Of a stretch of 64,000 nucleotides of DNA, positions 43,901-51,027 are shown piece by piece (within the stretch, counting starts at the first letter, position 1; every line of letters starts with the position of its first letter). The DNA is from Clostridiales bacterium (GTDB taxonomy: Bacteria > Bacillota > Clostridia > Saccharofermentanales > Saccharofermentanaceae). Position numbers and translations under genes: made by a program. The stretch spans positions 1 through 64,000 of the forward strand of contig JAGAAI010000049.1 in NCBI GenBank assembly GCA_017615325.1. The letters run 5' to 3'. The notes under the pieces were generated by a model, which did no database searches, had not been told where the DNA came from, and saw nothing but the letters and a program-made list of their open reading frames with translations.

Positions 43901-45644
43901 TTACAGTTATTCAGAAAAAGATCTTAATCTTACATCTTATTGTGGATCCGAGATGTTAAATGCTGTAAATTTCAGCAGTTATTCGACAAATGCATATGTA
44001 TATAAGATTGGCGCAACATACAGTTGGCACAGTTGTTCAGATGGTGACAGGATCATGAAAGGTCAGTATGCCTATGGATATATGGCCACGATCAATACCA
44101 TATACGGATATTCGTTCAGTGATGATGTTCAAGTATATGTTAACGGGTCTCAAGAGAATATATCACTTGATAAATCGAGTGGTTATATAAATCTTCTTTA
44201 TACTTTCCCGCTTGATTTTGAACCTCTTGGATTATTAAAAGATGCAACAGTTGATGACATTGCTGCACAGAAATATACCGGTAAGGCAATAACGCCTGAT
44301 CCTGTTGTTAATTTCTTCGGAAACGTTCTAACGAAGGGTACTGATTATACTGTTTCCTGGAAAGATAACTCTGTCTGTGGTAAGGCTGAAGTGATCATTA
44401 CCGGTAATGACGGCTACGAGGGTGCGATCAGCAAAACATTTGATATTCTGCCTGTATCTGTTGAAGGTGCCATAGTCGAAGGGCTTGCAGATAAGATTTA
44501 TTCCGGTAGCCCGGTAGAACAGGAAATAACAGTTAAACTGGATCTTGCAGGCGAGGAGATCGTCTTGCAGAAGGGGAGTGATTATAATGTTTCCTACAGC
44601 AATAATGCTGCGCCCGGTGAAGCAACTATAACTATCACAGGTCTAGGAAACTACTGCGGCACTCAATCGCTTACATACAAGATTATTAGTCCGACAACTA
44701 CGCCTACTACATCTCCCAAACCTACAGTGACAACTCATCCCGCAGAGCCAACCGCTACTGCAAAGCCTACAGGTACTGCAAAGCCTACAGGTATTGCAAA
44801 GCCTACAGGTGCTGCAAAACCCACAGGTACTGCAGAGCCCACAGGTACTGCAAAGCCGACATCTTCATCAACAGTAACTCTTACAATTGATAAGAAAACT
44901 GTGCAGATTAAATGTGGTGAATCTTGTAACCTAAATGCAAGTCTTAAGGGAGCAAGTTCCAAGATTACCTGGAAGTCTTCCAACAGCAAGATCGCTACAA
45001 TTGACTCTAATGGCAAGGTAACATCTAAGCAGGCTGGAACTGTAACTATTACTGCAACTGCGGCAGGGAAGAGTGCAACTGCCGTGATCACAGTCCTCTA
45101 TAAGGATGTAACTAACACCAAGGACTTCTGGTTTGTTCCCACGAACTACTTGACAGCGGCAAATGTTGTTAAGGGCTACGATAAACAAACAAAGTTCAAG
45201 CCGGCAAATGACTGCACACGTGCTCAGATGGTAACATTCCTTTGGAGACTTGCAGGAGAACCTGCACCCAAGTCAACGACAATAAAGTTCAATGATATCA
45301 AGAGTAAAGACTATTTCTACAAGCCTGTTCTCTGGGCAGTTGAGAAGGGAATAACCACAGGTGTATCCAAGACCAAGTTCAATCCGCAGGGTGTATGCAC
45401 CCGTGCCCAGACAGTAACCTTCCTTTGGAGAATGGCCAATAAGCCAGAGCCTAAGACGGCCAAGAACAAGTTCTCCGACGTGAAGACGAAGGATTACTTC
45501 TACAAGGCAGTCCTCTGGGCTTCCGAGAAGAAGATCGTTGCAGGTTATAATGATGGCACGTTTAAGCCTCAGGGTAAGTGTTTGAGACGCCAGATGGTAA
45601 CATTCCTTTATAAGTACGACAAGTTCGTAAACGGCAAAGGTTAA
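40974..45644 (+). CDS. large secreted BspA-like LRR protein with SLH-like repeats
   Basis: The protein has 1556 residues. The ATG at 40974 has TTGGGGGT upstream and opens a signal peptide (hydrophobic 27-45, ending near VLASS); the open frame upstream is non-coding. The N-terminal ~350 residues are beta-rich. An FVGWGKG repeat of the InlB-B type is near 365. BspA-type LRRs (IKRVIIEDGITWIGNYVF and relatives) cover about 450-755, and an Fn3-like domain about 765-860. Two MBG-like repeats (YTGKAITP, IYSGSPVE) lie at about 1085-1240. A Thr/Pro linker with six GTAKPT-like units, a Big2 domain and three SLH-like repeats end the protein. BspA proteins bind host or glycan surfaces. GC drops strongly up to about 44.2 kb compared with the C-terminus and neighbours. 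Confidence 0.88.
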   Translation: MDNRSVHAGQSRSARKHLLKLAILAVVMLLVIPLTSVVKNVLASSTSYVTKVYLETDNTLPDKIYAYSQVEQPYIYVSQVESDDGSVTVDQIILDPSERYGWCFDAGGEEFYSYSDDGVLNLYFTEGESRFIAEVTTDSDLVDVSFDANCEIYLNGIKINSIYNNSDLVTGYISKTAIVPSQKKVIKEIGFTYTEKTPYLGMQLYECKPFNKPQYALLDDGTQIDDGVMDVSFNGRKWQYSNGSEYVDYSSTTSYFKSGNNRHLTTVDINQNLLKGYVFADDLIVKVNGYKNHNFTVASTKQTVVLSNSFTVRKPEITLKAYDLNGSSGNQVSFNNIDYSDKIEEEKDYNSTITIYAKAGSGAQFVGWGKGSPDKIVSSEPSIKIIVDGNEQYYANFCKKTESSGMLSSSVKYTFNSSTGVLTLTPTEDDGHGGKTGYVPELSYSDPGTPFYADTRIKRVIIEDGITWIGNYVFYRNNIEYIKIPASFKYFTGRAFEECVLLGDGFYVDPANEDLKTIDGSLLSKDGRSLKKYFGITGVRDYIIPDGVERVDDNCFVKVDLDTLTLKNDGLELGNYSIHGGSIKHVIIKEGVISLGSHSSFSCEDTNRTLPASLENVGYENSFVHDGYRNIYVAEGCQKYKSIDGVLFETDNGEQYLELYPRGRVTTSYNIPEGTTGISQHAFWGTNHKNVVLPESVNLIEDWAFVYLNNTKVSVLNPECVFDGGDVFKYCENITIRGYIGSTAQIYANENSLKFEPIGDENGKLDTPTNLRWDGCVARWNAVPDAQKYTVKLFIDEEKDGTYNEYGVPINVTVTECDLSQKMFYKSANYRFEVYASASHYEIGDSAQSTDTIGRFSVQDITDYELVGDTLNVSFVDDEGDECFITCYVYDMSNNYKGYFTWNYYTNGNLRNAFVNNSFGYGKYKISLEAKAQYTKTGGVSIVVGQSQDFIIYDYHEISPVSRIELTIPEPVVNGDYSYSEKDLNLTSYCGSEMLNAVNFSSYSTNAYVYKIGATYSWHSCSDGDRIMKGQYAYGYMATINTIYGYSFSDDVQVYVNGSQENISLDKSSGYINLLYTFPLDFEPLGLLKDATVDDIAAQKYTGKAITPDPVVNFFGNVLTKGTDYTVSWKDNSVCGKAEVIITGNDGYEGAISKTFDILPVSVEGAIVEGLADKIYSGSPVEQEITVKLDLAGEEIVLQKGSDYNVSYSNNAAPGEATITITGLGNYCGTQSLTYKIISPTTTPTTSPKPTVTTHPAEPTATAKPTGTAKPTGIAKPTGAAKPTGTAEPTGTAKPTSSSTVTLTIDKKTVQIKCGESCNLNASLKGASSKITWKSSNSKIATIDSNGKVTSKQAGTVTITATAAGKSATAVITVLYKDVTNTKDFWFVPTNYLTAANVVKGYDKQTKFKPANDCTRAQMVTFLWRLAGEPAPKSTTIKFNDIKSKDYFYKPVLWAVEKGITTGVSKTKFNPQGVCTRAQTVTFLWRMANKPEPKTAKNKFSDVKTKDYFYKAVLWASEKKIVAGYNDGTFKPQGKCLRRQMVTFLYKYDKFVNGKG
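44755..44865 (+). repeat. short tandem coding repeats in the Pro/Thr linker
   Basis: About six imperfect 18-bp units encode GTAKPT-like hexapeptides. This is a likely site of slippage length variation. Confidence 0.75.
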
Positions 45645-45665
45645 GTAAAGTGTTTTTCGCATAAC

Positions 45666-45695
45666 AAAAGAGCTGCTCATTGGAGCAGCTCTTTT
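45666..45695. terminator. bidirectional terminator
   Basis: AAAAGAGCTGCTC and GAGCAGCTCTTTT form a near-perfect 13-bp stem with a 4-nt loop between convergent genes. Confidence 0.9.
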
Positions 45696-45710
45696 GTTGT
45701 AATCAGATTT

Positions 45711-47078
45711 TTATCTTTCTTCGATTGGAACGTATACTTGTCTGTCCTGGACACTCTTGTATGCGGGACGGATTATCTTGCCGTTGTTGACGAGTTCTTC
45801 GATGCGGTGGGCTGACCATCCGGAGATCCTTGCGATGGCAAAGAGGGGAGTGAAGAGCTCGATCGGAAGACCTAACATGTTGTAGACGAAGCCGGAATAG
45901 AAGTCGATATTGGCTGATACGCCCTTATAGATCTTACGCTCCTTGGCGATGAGTTCAGCTGAGATCTCTTCGACTTTCTTGTAGAACTTGAATTCTTCAA
46001 AGCGGCCTTTCTCGACGGAGAGCTTCTCGACATAGTTCTTGAAGATCTGGGCTCTCGGGTCGGAGATAGAGTAGACGGCGTGCCCCATACCGTAGATCAG
46101 GCCGGTCTTGTCGAATGCTTCCTTATGTAAGATCTTGTCTAAGTATTTTGCGATCTCTTCGTCGTCAGTCCTGTCGGAGATATTGCGCTTAAGGTCAGCA
46201 AACATGTTGACAACCTTGATGTTGGCGCCGCCGTGGCGGGGACCTTTCAGGGAACAAAGGGATGCTGCAACGGAAGAATAAGTATCAGTACCCGAACTGG
46301 TTACAACGTGCGTCGTGAATGTTGAGTTGTTACCGCCGCCATGCTCGGCATGGAGTATGAGCGAGATGTCCAGGATCTCAGCCTCTAATGCAGTGAACTG
46401 GTTGTCAGGCCTTAAGATATAAAGAATGTTCTCAGCGGTTGACATATTGGGCTGGGGACGGTGGATCATGAGAGATCCCTTATCCTTATAGTATTTCTTG
46501 GCATGGTAGCTGTGGACTGCCATGACAGGGAAGTTAGCGATAAGTTCCAGAGACTGTCTTAATACATTGGGAATAGACAGGTCGTTGGGATTTGAATCGT
46601 AAGCGCAGAGGTTCAGTACACATCGTGCGAGATTATTCATGAGATCGTCAGAGGGCTTCTGCATGATGACGTCTCTAAAGAAGTTTTTAGGCATTTTGAT
46701 GCGCATCTCGGCTAATATCCTGATGAAATCATCAAGCTGAGACGTGGTGGGGAGTTTTCCAAACAGAAGGAGGTAGGTTGCTTCTTCGAATCCGAAGGGA
46801 GGACGGTTATTGCGTCCTGCAATGAGGTCGTGGATATTTATGCCGCGGTAAAATAACTCGCCGTCGATGGGAACTGATTTGCCGTCGATCATCCTGCTGG
46901 CATTGATCTCGGATATTTCCGTAAGTCCGGTCAATACGCCTTTACCGTTGAGATCTCTTAATCCGCGTTTAACGTCATGTTTTGTATATAATTCAGGATC
47001 GATGCTGTTTTGCATGCATATTGAAGCAAGCTGCTCGATCTCGGGAGTAACTTTAGAATATGTGTTCTGAACTGCCAT
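45711..47078 (-). CDS. gltA: citrate synthase
   Basis: This 455-residue enzyme condenses oxaloacetate and acetyl-CoA. Recognisable segments are LHAEHGGGNNSTFT, the GPRHGGANIKV active-site His region, GMGHAVYSISDPRA, and FYSGFVYNMLGLP near the C-terminus. Length and the extended N-terminus fit the clostridial form of the Si-type family. No other TCA-cycle gene is nearby, suggesting a role in glutamate synthesis (inference). AGAGGTG precedes the ATG. A promoter lies at 47114-47142. Confidence 0.93.
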   Translation of the reverse strand: MAVQNTYSKVTPEIEQLASICMQNSIDPELYTKHDVKRGLRDLNGKGVLTGLTEISEINASRMIDGKSVPIDGELFYRGINIHDLIAGRNNRPPFGFEEATYLLLFGKLPTTSQLDDFIRILAEMRIKMPKNFFRDVIMQKPSDDLMNNLARCVLNLCAYDSNPNDLSIPNVLRQSLELIANFPVMAVHSYHAKKYYKDKGSLMIHRPQPNMSTAENILYILRPDNQFTALEAEILDISLILHAEHGGGNNSTFTTHVVTSSGTDTYSSVAASLCSLKGPRHGGANIKVVNMFADLKRNISDRTDDEEIAKYLDKILHKEAFDKTGLIYGMGHAVYSISDPRAQIFKNYVEKLSVEKGRFEEFKFYKKVEEISAELIAKERKIYKGVSANIDFYSGFVYNMLGLPIELFTPLFAIARISGWSAHRIEELVNNGKIIRPAYKSVQDRQVYVPIEER

Positions 47079-47113
47079 GACGTCACCTCTTTCCCTGAAA
47101 AAAAATCGATTGT

Positions 47114-47142
47114 ATTATAACAGGGTTGAAAGTGATTATCAA
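47114..47142 (-). promoter_or_regulatory. citrate synthase promoter
   Basis: On the minus strand, TTGATA and TATAAT are 17 bp apart, 35 bp before the start codon. Confidence 0.75.
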
Positions 47143-47169
47143 ACTTTGAGGGGTTCTGTCAGATCCTTG

Positions 47170-47859
47170 TTACATAATAAATCCGCCGTTTACGCCGATT
47201 ATCTGACCTGTGATATATGAAGACTCGGGACGGGCAAGGAAGAAGGCAGCCTTTGCGATGTCTTCAGGCTTTCCGAGGCGTCCTACGGGGGTTTCAGATA
47301 TTAACTCTTCCTTGTCTTCATCAGAATATTCTGCCATCATGTCTGTATCAATGACTCCGGGTGAGATGGCATTGACCCTGATCCCTGATGGCCCGAGTTC
47401 CTTGGCAAGGGATTTCACATAAGCATCAACTGCGCCCTTGCTGGCAGAATACAGGGCTTCGCAGGAAGCACCGGTCTGTCCCCACATGGAGGATATTGCG
47501 ATTATGGAGCCTTCGTGACGTGTGATCATGGAGGGCAAAGTCAGCTTTACAAGATTGTAGAATCCTCCAAAGTTGGTATCCATAACTTTTCGGTAGTCAT
47601 TATAGTCAGTATCCTGGGCGAGTCCTTTTATCGAGATACCGGCGCATGATATCAGGCAATCCGGCATAGTGATAGCGCCTTCCAAAGCCATAACCTGTCC
47701 GTAATCAGAGACATCACATTTTACGGGTGTGATGTTATCCCCCGTAACGAGGGCTTCGTTCTTATATAAGTAAGTGACATTCCAACCGCGGGATGCAAAT
47801 TCTCTTACGGTTGCGGCGCCGATGCCTCTTGATCCTCCGGATATCAACAGATTGCACAT
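47170..47859 (-). CDS. short-chain dehydrogenase/reductase (FabG-like)
   Basis: This 229-residue SDR enzyme has the cofactor loop GGSRGIG at residue 8, an NFGGFYN helix, a SSMWGQTG strand and the catalytic YSASKGA. The IRVNAISPGVIDTDM substrate-side motif is also present. The Arg after the first Gly-Ser suggests NADPH preference. It resembles 3-oxoacyl-ACP reductase FabG but stands apart from the fatty-acid genes. ATG 47859 is chosen for TGAGGAC upstream; the longer frame adds 14 unlikely residues. Confidence 0.88.
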   Translation of the reverse strand: MCNLLISGGSRGIGAATVREFASRGWNVTYLYKNEALVTGDNITPVKCDVSDYGQVMALEGAITMPDCLISCAGISIKGLAQDTDYNDYRKVMDTNFGGFYNLVKLTLPSMITRHEGSIIAISSMWGQTGASCEALYSASKGAVDAYVKSLAKELGPSGIRVNAISPGVIDTDMMAEYSDEDKEELISETPVGRLGKPEDIAKAAFFLARPESSYITGQIIGVNGGFIM

Positions 47860-47947
47860 AAATATGTCCTCAATAATTACTTGTTTGATTTTCGAAAACA
47901 ATTAATTATAATCTATTTGTCATTACATTAGGAAGGAATATGATCAA

Positions 47948-48814
47948 GTGGATAATAAAGATAATGAGAATCTGGAGAATATTGCCAACGAGACTGCAGA
48001 TGAGATCGTATCTAATGAAGAAGCGGTTGAGGAAGCATCCTCTGACGTTGAGGCATCCGATATCGTGGACGAAGTCTGGGAAAAGGACGGGGATGCCGAA
48101 GATCCAGAAGATAATGAAGATATTGAAGATGCGGAAGAACCGGTCTTTAAGGCTCCCAAGGACAAGGCAAAGAAAAGATCTGATGCGATCGTTACGATCG
48201 GGATCCTTCTTTTGGTAGCTGTTGTAGCAGTAGGATTCATCTTCTGGATGATCCCTATAATCGGTGTTACATCTTTCGGATGTTCAGTTGATGACTATTT
48301 TGCAAAGGTTAAGACGATTCCCTGTTATCAGGCGGTTGAGGACCTGTCATCCATATCCGTAAACAATATCAATTACCAGAATGATGTCCTTAGTTCCACT
48401 ATTACAGAGGATGAACTTAAGAAGGGCTTGAGCGATCTGTCTGAGACCTTGCCGAAGCAGTATTTCCTTAAGTACTTCGATTGTGATGTTTCCAGCACTG
48501 TTCCTGCTGATATCGTAGGCTGTTCCCGTATGACTGACGGTGAACTCGTTTATATAAGGTTTATGGCTCAGTTCGACGCAGAACATCAGAACTACAGCTT
48601 CATGCTCTATTTCTTTGCTGCAGCTCTTCAGAGTGTTTTCCCCGAACTGTCGACAGACGAGGCATCGGCACTCTATGAGCAGCTGATGAATTCAGGATCA
48701 GGTCACTCTGATTACATCATCAGAGGCAACTATGCTTACAGGTTGTCTTTCGGTAAGTATAATGATGCAACCTACATATCCATGGATCTGACTCCTGCAG
48801 CCAACATAAAATAA
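47948..48814 (+). CDS. single-pass membrane protein with extracytoplasmic domain, unknown function
   Basis: The 288-residue protein starts at GTG, 12 bp after GGAAGG. Residues 1-75 are highly acidic and disordered. KDKAKKRS precedes one helix (about 79-102), so the remainder should lie outside. The outer ~185 residues begin CSVDDYFAKVKTIPCY and show mixed helix/strand with two Cys pairs possible. No known domain was recognised. It is monocistronic, divergent from the SDR gene and convergent with tRNA-Trp. Confidence 0.6.
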   Translation: MDNKDNENLENIANETADEIVSNEEAVEEASSDVEASDIVDEVWEKDGDAEDPEDNEDIEDAEEPVFKAPKDKAKKRSDAIVTIGILLLVAVVAVGFIFWMIPIIGVTSFGCSVDDYFAKVKTIPCYQAVEDLSSISVNNINYQNDVLSSTITEDELKKGLSDLSETLPKQYFLKYFDCDVSSTVPADIVGCSRMTDGELVYIRFMAQFDAEHQNYSFMLYFFAAALQSVFPELSTDEASALYEQLMNSGSGHSDYIIRGNYAYRLSFGKYNDATYISMDLTPAANIK

Positions 48815-48854
48815 AGATCTTGATCTGGTTTTGTCTACAGTAAATTAGCAAAGC

Positions 48855-48890
48855 ACGAAAAAACATCTCTTCTGGTTTGTCTCCGCACAA
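48855..48890. repeat. 36-bp direct repeat, unit 1
   Basis: It is identical to 48930-48965. It contains the left arm and the start of the core of the palindromic element but lacks the right arm, so it is a truncated element copy. Confidence 0.8.
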
Positions 48891-48907
48891 ATGTGAACAA
48901 AAACAAA

Positions 48908-48930
48908 TACCTTGCTTTTTCCGCAAGGTA
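48908..48930. repeat. 8-bp hairpin between the direct repeats
   Basis: TACCTTGC and GCAAGGTA pair perfectly around TTTTTCC. The loop and 3' arm read TTCCGCA, like the start of the element core. Confidence 0.6.
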
Positions 48931-48965
48931 CGAAAAAACATCTCTTCTGGTTTGTCTCCGCACAA
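48930..48965. repeat. 36-bp direct repeat, unit 2
   Basis: It is identical to 48855-48890 and overlaps the left half of palindromic element C. Confidence 0.8.
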
Positions 48966-49003
48966 GCGAAGCGGGGAGGACCGAAAAACAGAAGAGATGT
49001 TTT
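48935..49003 (-). terminator. palindromic element C, acting as terminator of tRNA-Trp
   Basis: AAAACATCTCTTCTG (48935-48949) is perfectly complementary to 48989-49003. Between the arms is the core CTCCGC-ACAAGCGAAGCGG-GGAGGAC (48956-48981). Read on the minus strand, the stem starts 7 bp after tRNA-Trp and ends in a TTTTTT run, so it should terminate the tRNA transcript. The core matches element B at 22 of 25 positions, while the arms are unrelated. Confidence 0.75.
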
Positions 49004-49009
49004 GAAGTC

Positions 49010-49084
49010 TGGCAGGGGAGACACGATTCGAACGCGCAACCGGCGGTTTTGGAGACCGCTGCTCTACCGTTGAGCCACTCCCCT
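49010..49084 (-). tRNA. tRNA-Trp (CCA)
   Basis: On the minus strand a 75-nt cloverleaf has AGGGGAG/CTCCCCT acceptor pairing, anticodon loop CTCCAAA giving CCA, T loop CGTTCGAATCG, discriminator G and an encoded CCA end. Confidence 0.95.
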
Positions 49085-49180
49085 TTAACGACAAGACGTA
49101 GTTTATCGAATGGTTTGCACTCTGTCAAGTGGAATGTTAATATTATGCTTATCTTATATTAAATAAAGAGGTGTGTTTAT

Positions 49181-49984
49181 ATGAAGTTTACCGTTATCGG
49201 CACAGGAAATATGGGGAAGGCTCTGATAAACGGCTTTTTGACATCAGGGATGATCAAGCCCGATGAGCTTTGTGTATTTGATATCAGGAAGGAAGCAGCC
49301 GACAAAGTAGCATCTGACTACGGATGCACTTCTACAAACGACGTAAAGACAGCTGTTGAGGGCGCTGATTATGTTCTGATGGCAGTCAAGCCCCAGCATT
49401 TCGATAATGCGCTTGGAGGTCTGATGCCTTATGTTAAGGCGGATGCGGCCATAATCTCCATCGCTGCGGCCGTCAATATAGCAAGGATCGAGAAGATAGC
49501 AGGATCAGACCGTAAGATATTCAGGGTCATGCCCAATACTCCTGCCCAGGTCGGTTCCGGCGTATCGGCAGTTGTTCCGGTCAGGATTGAAGGAGAGCAG
49601 AAGGAATTCCTTATCAGGCTTTTCGAGACATGCGGAATCGTTATCGAGTGCGACGAGAAGACTTTGGATGTCATCGGCTGTGTATCCGGCACGGGTCCCG
49701 CTTATGTAATGCTCTTTATCGAAGCAATGGCTGATGCAGCCGTCAAGCTCGGTGTAACAAGAGCTGATGCCCTGAAGATAGCCGAGGCAACGGTTATGGG
49801 TTCAGGCAAGCTTGCTTTCGAGACAGGTACTCATCCTGCAGTTCTTAAGGATATGGTCTGTTCTCCCGCAGGTACCACTATCGCCGGTGTTGCGGCTCTT
49901 GAGGAAGCAGGACTCCGTAATGCTGTGATCAAATCCGTCGAGGCTGCCTATAACAGGACCCTTGAACTTGCCACAGGAAAGTAA
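49181..49984 (+). CDS. proC: pyrroline-5-carboxylate reductase
   Basis: This 267-residue enzyme performs the last step of proline synthesis with NAD(P)H. The dinucleotide fold starts at once (VIGTGNMGKAL, residue 4). MAVKPQ, MPNTPAQVGSG, CVSGTGPAYV and the C-terminal SPAGTTIAGVAALE signature are all present. AAAGAGGTG precedes the start. rnhA begins 3 bp after the stop, so the two are co-transcribed. Confidence 0.95.
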   Translation: MKFTVIGTGNMGKALINGFLTSGMIKPDELCVFDIRKEAADKVASDYGCTSTNDVKTAVEGADYVLMAVKPQHFDNALGGLMPYVKADAAIISIAAAVNIARIEKIAGSDRKIFRVMPNTPAQVGSGVSAVVPVRIEGEQKEFLIRLFETCGIVIECDEKTLDVIGCVSGTGPAYVMLFIEAMADAAVKLGVTRADALKIAEATVMGSGKLAFETGTHPAVLKDMVCSPAGTTIAGVAALEEAGLRNAVIKSVEAAYNRTLELATGK

Positions 49985-49987
49985 AAA

Positions 49988-50434
49988 ATGTCCGAACTTA
50001 CTAATGTTACAATATACACTGATGGAGCATGCTCCGGTAATCCCGGGCCCGGCGGATGGGGGTGTATCCTTATCGCGGGCAAGGTGGAGAAGGAGATGAG
50101 CGGCGGCGCTGAGCTTACCACGAACAACCGTATGGAGCTCATGGCCGTGATCGAAGGCTTATCCGCATTGAAGCGTCCCTGTAAGGTTACTCTTTACAGT
50201 GACAGCGCCTATGTCGTTAATGCCTTCGCTCAGCACTGGCTCGACAATTGGATCCGTAACGGATGGGTCAACAGCGCTAAGGCTGAAGTAGCTAACAAGG
50301 ACCTTTGGCAGGAACTTCTTAAGCTTAATGACATCCATGAGATCGAATTCGTCAAGGTCAAGGGGCATGCCGATAACGAATACAACAACCGTTGTGACGC
50401 TTTGGCTGTCGCGGCGGCTGCCAAGTATAAGTAA
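49988..50434 (+). CDS. rnhA: ribonuclease HI
   Basis: This 148-residue enzyme degrades RNA in RNA-DNA hybrids. It has YTDGACSGNPGPGGWG (first catalytic Asp, residue 9), the Glu in NNRMELMA, the Asp in LYSDSAYV, and the final Asp in NNRCDALA preceded by VKGHADN. Length is typical of type 1 RNase H. It lies 3 bp after proC. Confidence 0.95.
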   Translation: MSELTNVTIYTDGACSGNPGPGGWGCILIAGKVEKEMSGGAELTTNNRMELMAVIEGLSALKRPCKVTLYSDSAYVVNAFAQHWLDNWIRNGWVNSAKAEVANKDLWQELLKLNDIHEIEFVKVKGHADNEYNNRCDALAVAAAAKYK

Positions 50435-50454
50435 AGCAGGTGTTTTGAGTATCT

Positions 50455-51027
50455 ATGGGCAGATGCGATTGTAACGACGACAATTTGGCAGAAGTAACTG
50501 TCAGTTCCGAGACGTTCTATTCAGGGCGTGTTTTCAATTGCGAATTAAGACAGGTCAGGCTCCCTGACGGCAGCATGGCACCCCGTGAAGTTGTCCGTCA
50601 CGGAGGCGGGGCATGTGTTCTTCCTATAGATGATGACCTTAACTGTTATATGGTAAAACAGTACCGTATCGCGGTTGATAATATATATCTTGAAGCTCCT
50701 GCAGGTAAGATCGAAGCTGGTGAGACTCCTGATGAGTGCATCGCCAGGGAGATCAGGGAAGAGACCGGCTATGTTGCTTCATCCATTGAACCTGTCGGTA
50801 CTGCAGCTGCAACACCGGGGTATTGCTCGGAGATAATATATCTTTATATTGCTACAGGTCTTGAATTCAAAGGGACAGATCCTGATTCCGGTGAATTTAT
50901 ATCCGTACACAAAGTTCCCTTGAAGGAACTGGTCGAGATGGCAGATCGCGGCCAGATCGAGGATGCAAAGACTCAGGTGCTTATCTATAAGGCTGCAAGG
51001 AGGCTCCTTAGTGGAACAGAACGATAA
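50455..51027 (+). CDS. Nudix hydrolase, ADP-ribose pyrophosphatase type
   Basis: This 190-residue protein has a complete Nudix box: GKIEAGE, then REIREETGY. The upstream VYMVKQYR-like strand and downstream TPGYCSEIIYLY segment are typical of ADP-ribose pyrophosphatases (NudF-like), which split ADP-ribose to AMP and ribose 5-phosphate. N-terminal Cys residues (CDCNDD) are unusual. Its end overlaps the ftsK start by 17 bp, indicating coupling. Confidence 0.88.
   Translation: MGRCDCNDDNLAEVTVSSETFYSGRVFNCELRQVRLPDGSMAPREVVRHGGGACVLPIDDDLNCYMVKQYRIAVDNIYLEAPAGKIEAGETPDECIAREIREETGYVASSIEPVGTAAATPGYCSEIIYLYIATGLEFKGTDPDSGEFISVHKVPLKELVEMADRGQIEDAKTQVLIYKAARRLLSGTER

Noticed and set aside
48855-48965. 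CRISPR array
   Set aside because: There are only two 36-bp repeats with one 39-bp interval, they belong to the palindromic element, and no cas gene is near.
48893-49162. Plus-strand open frame across tRNA-Trp
   Set aside because: It runs antisense through the tRNA and the palindromic element and has no ribosome site.
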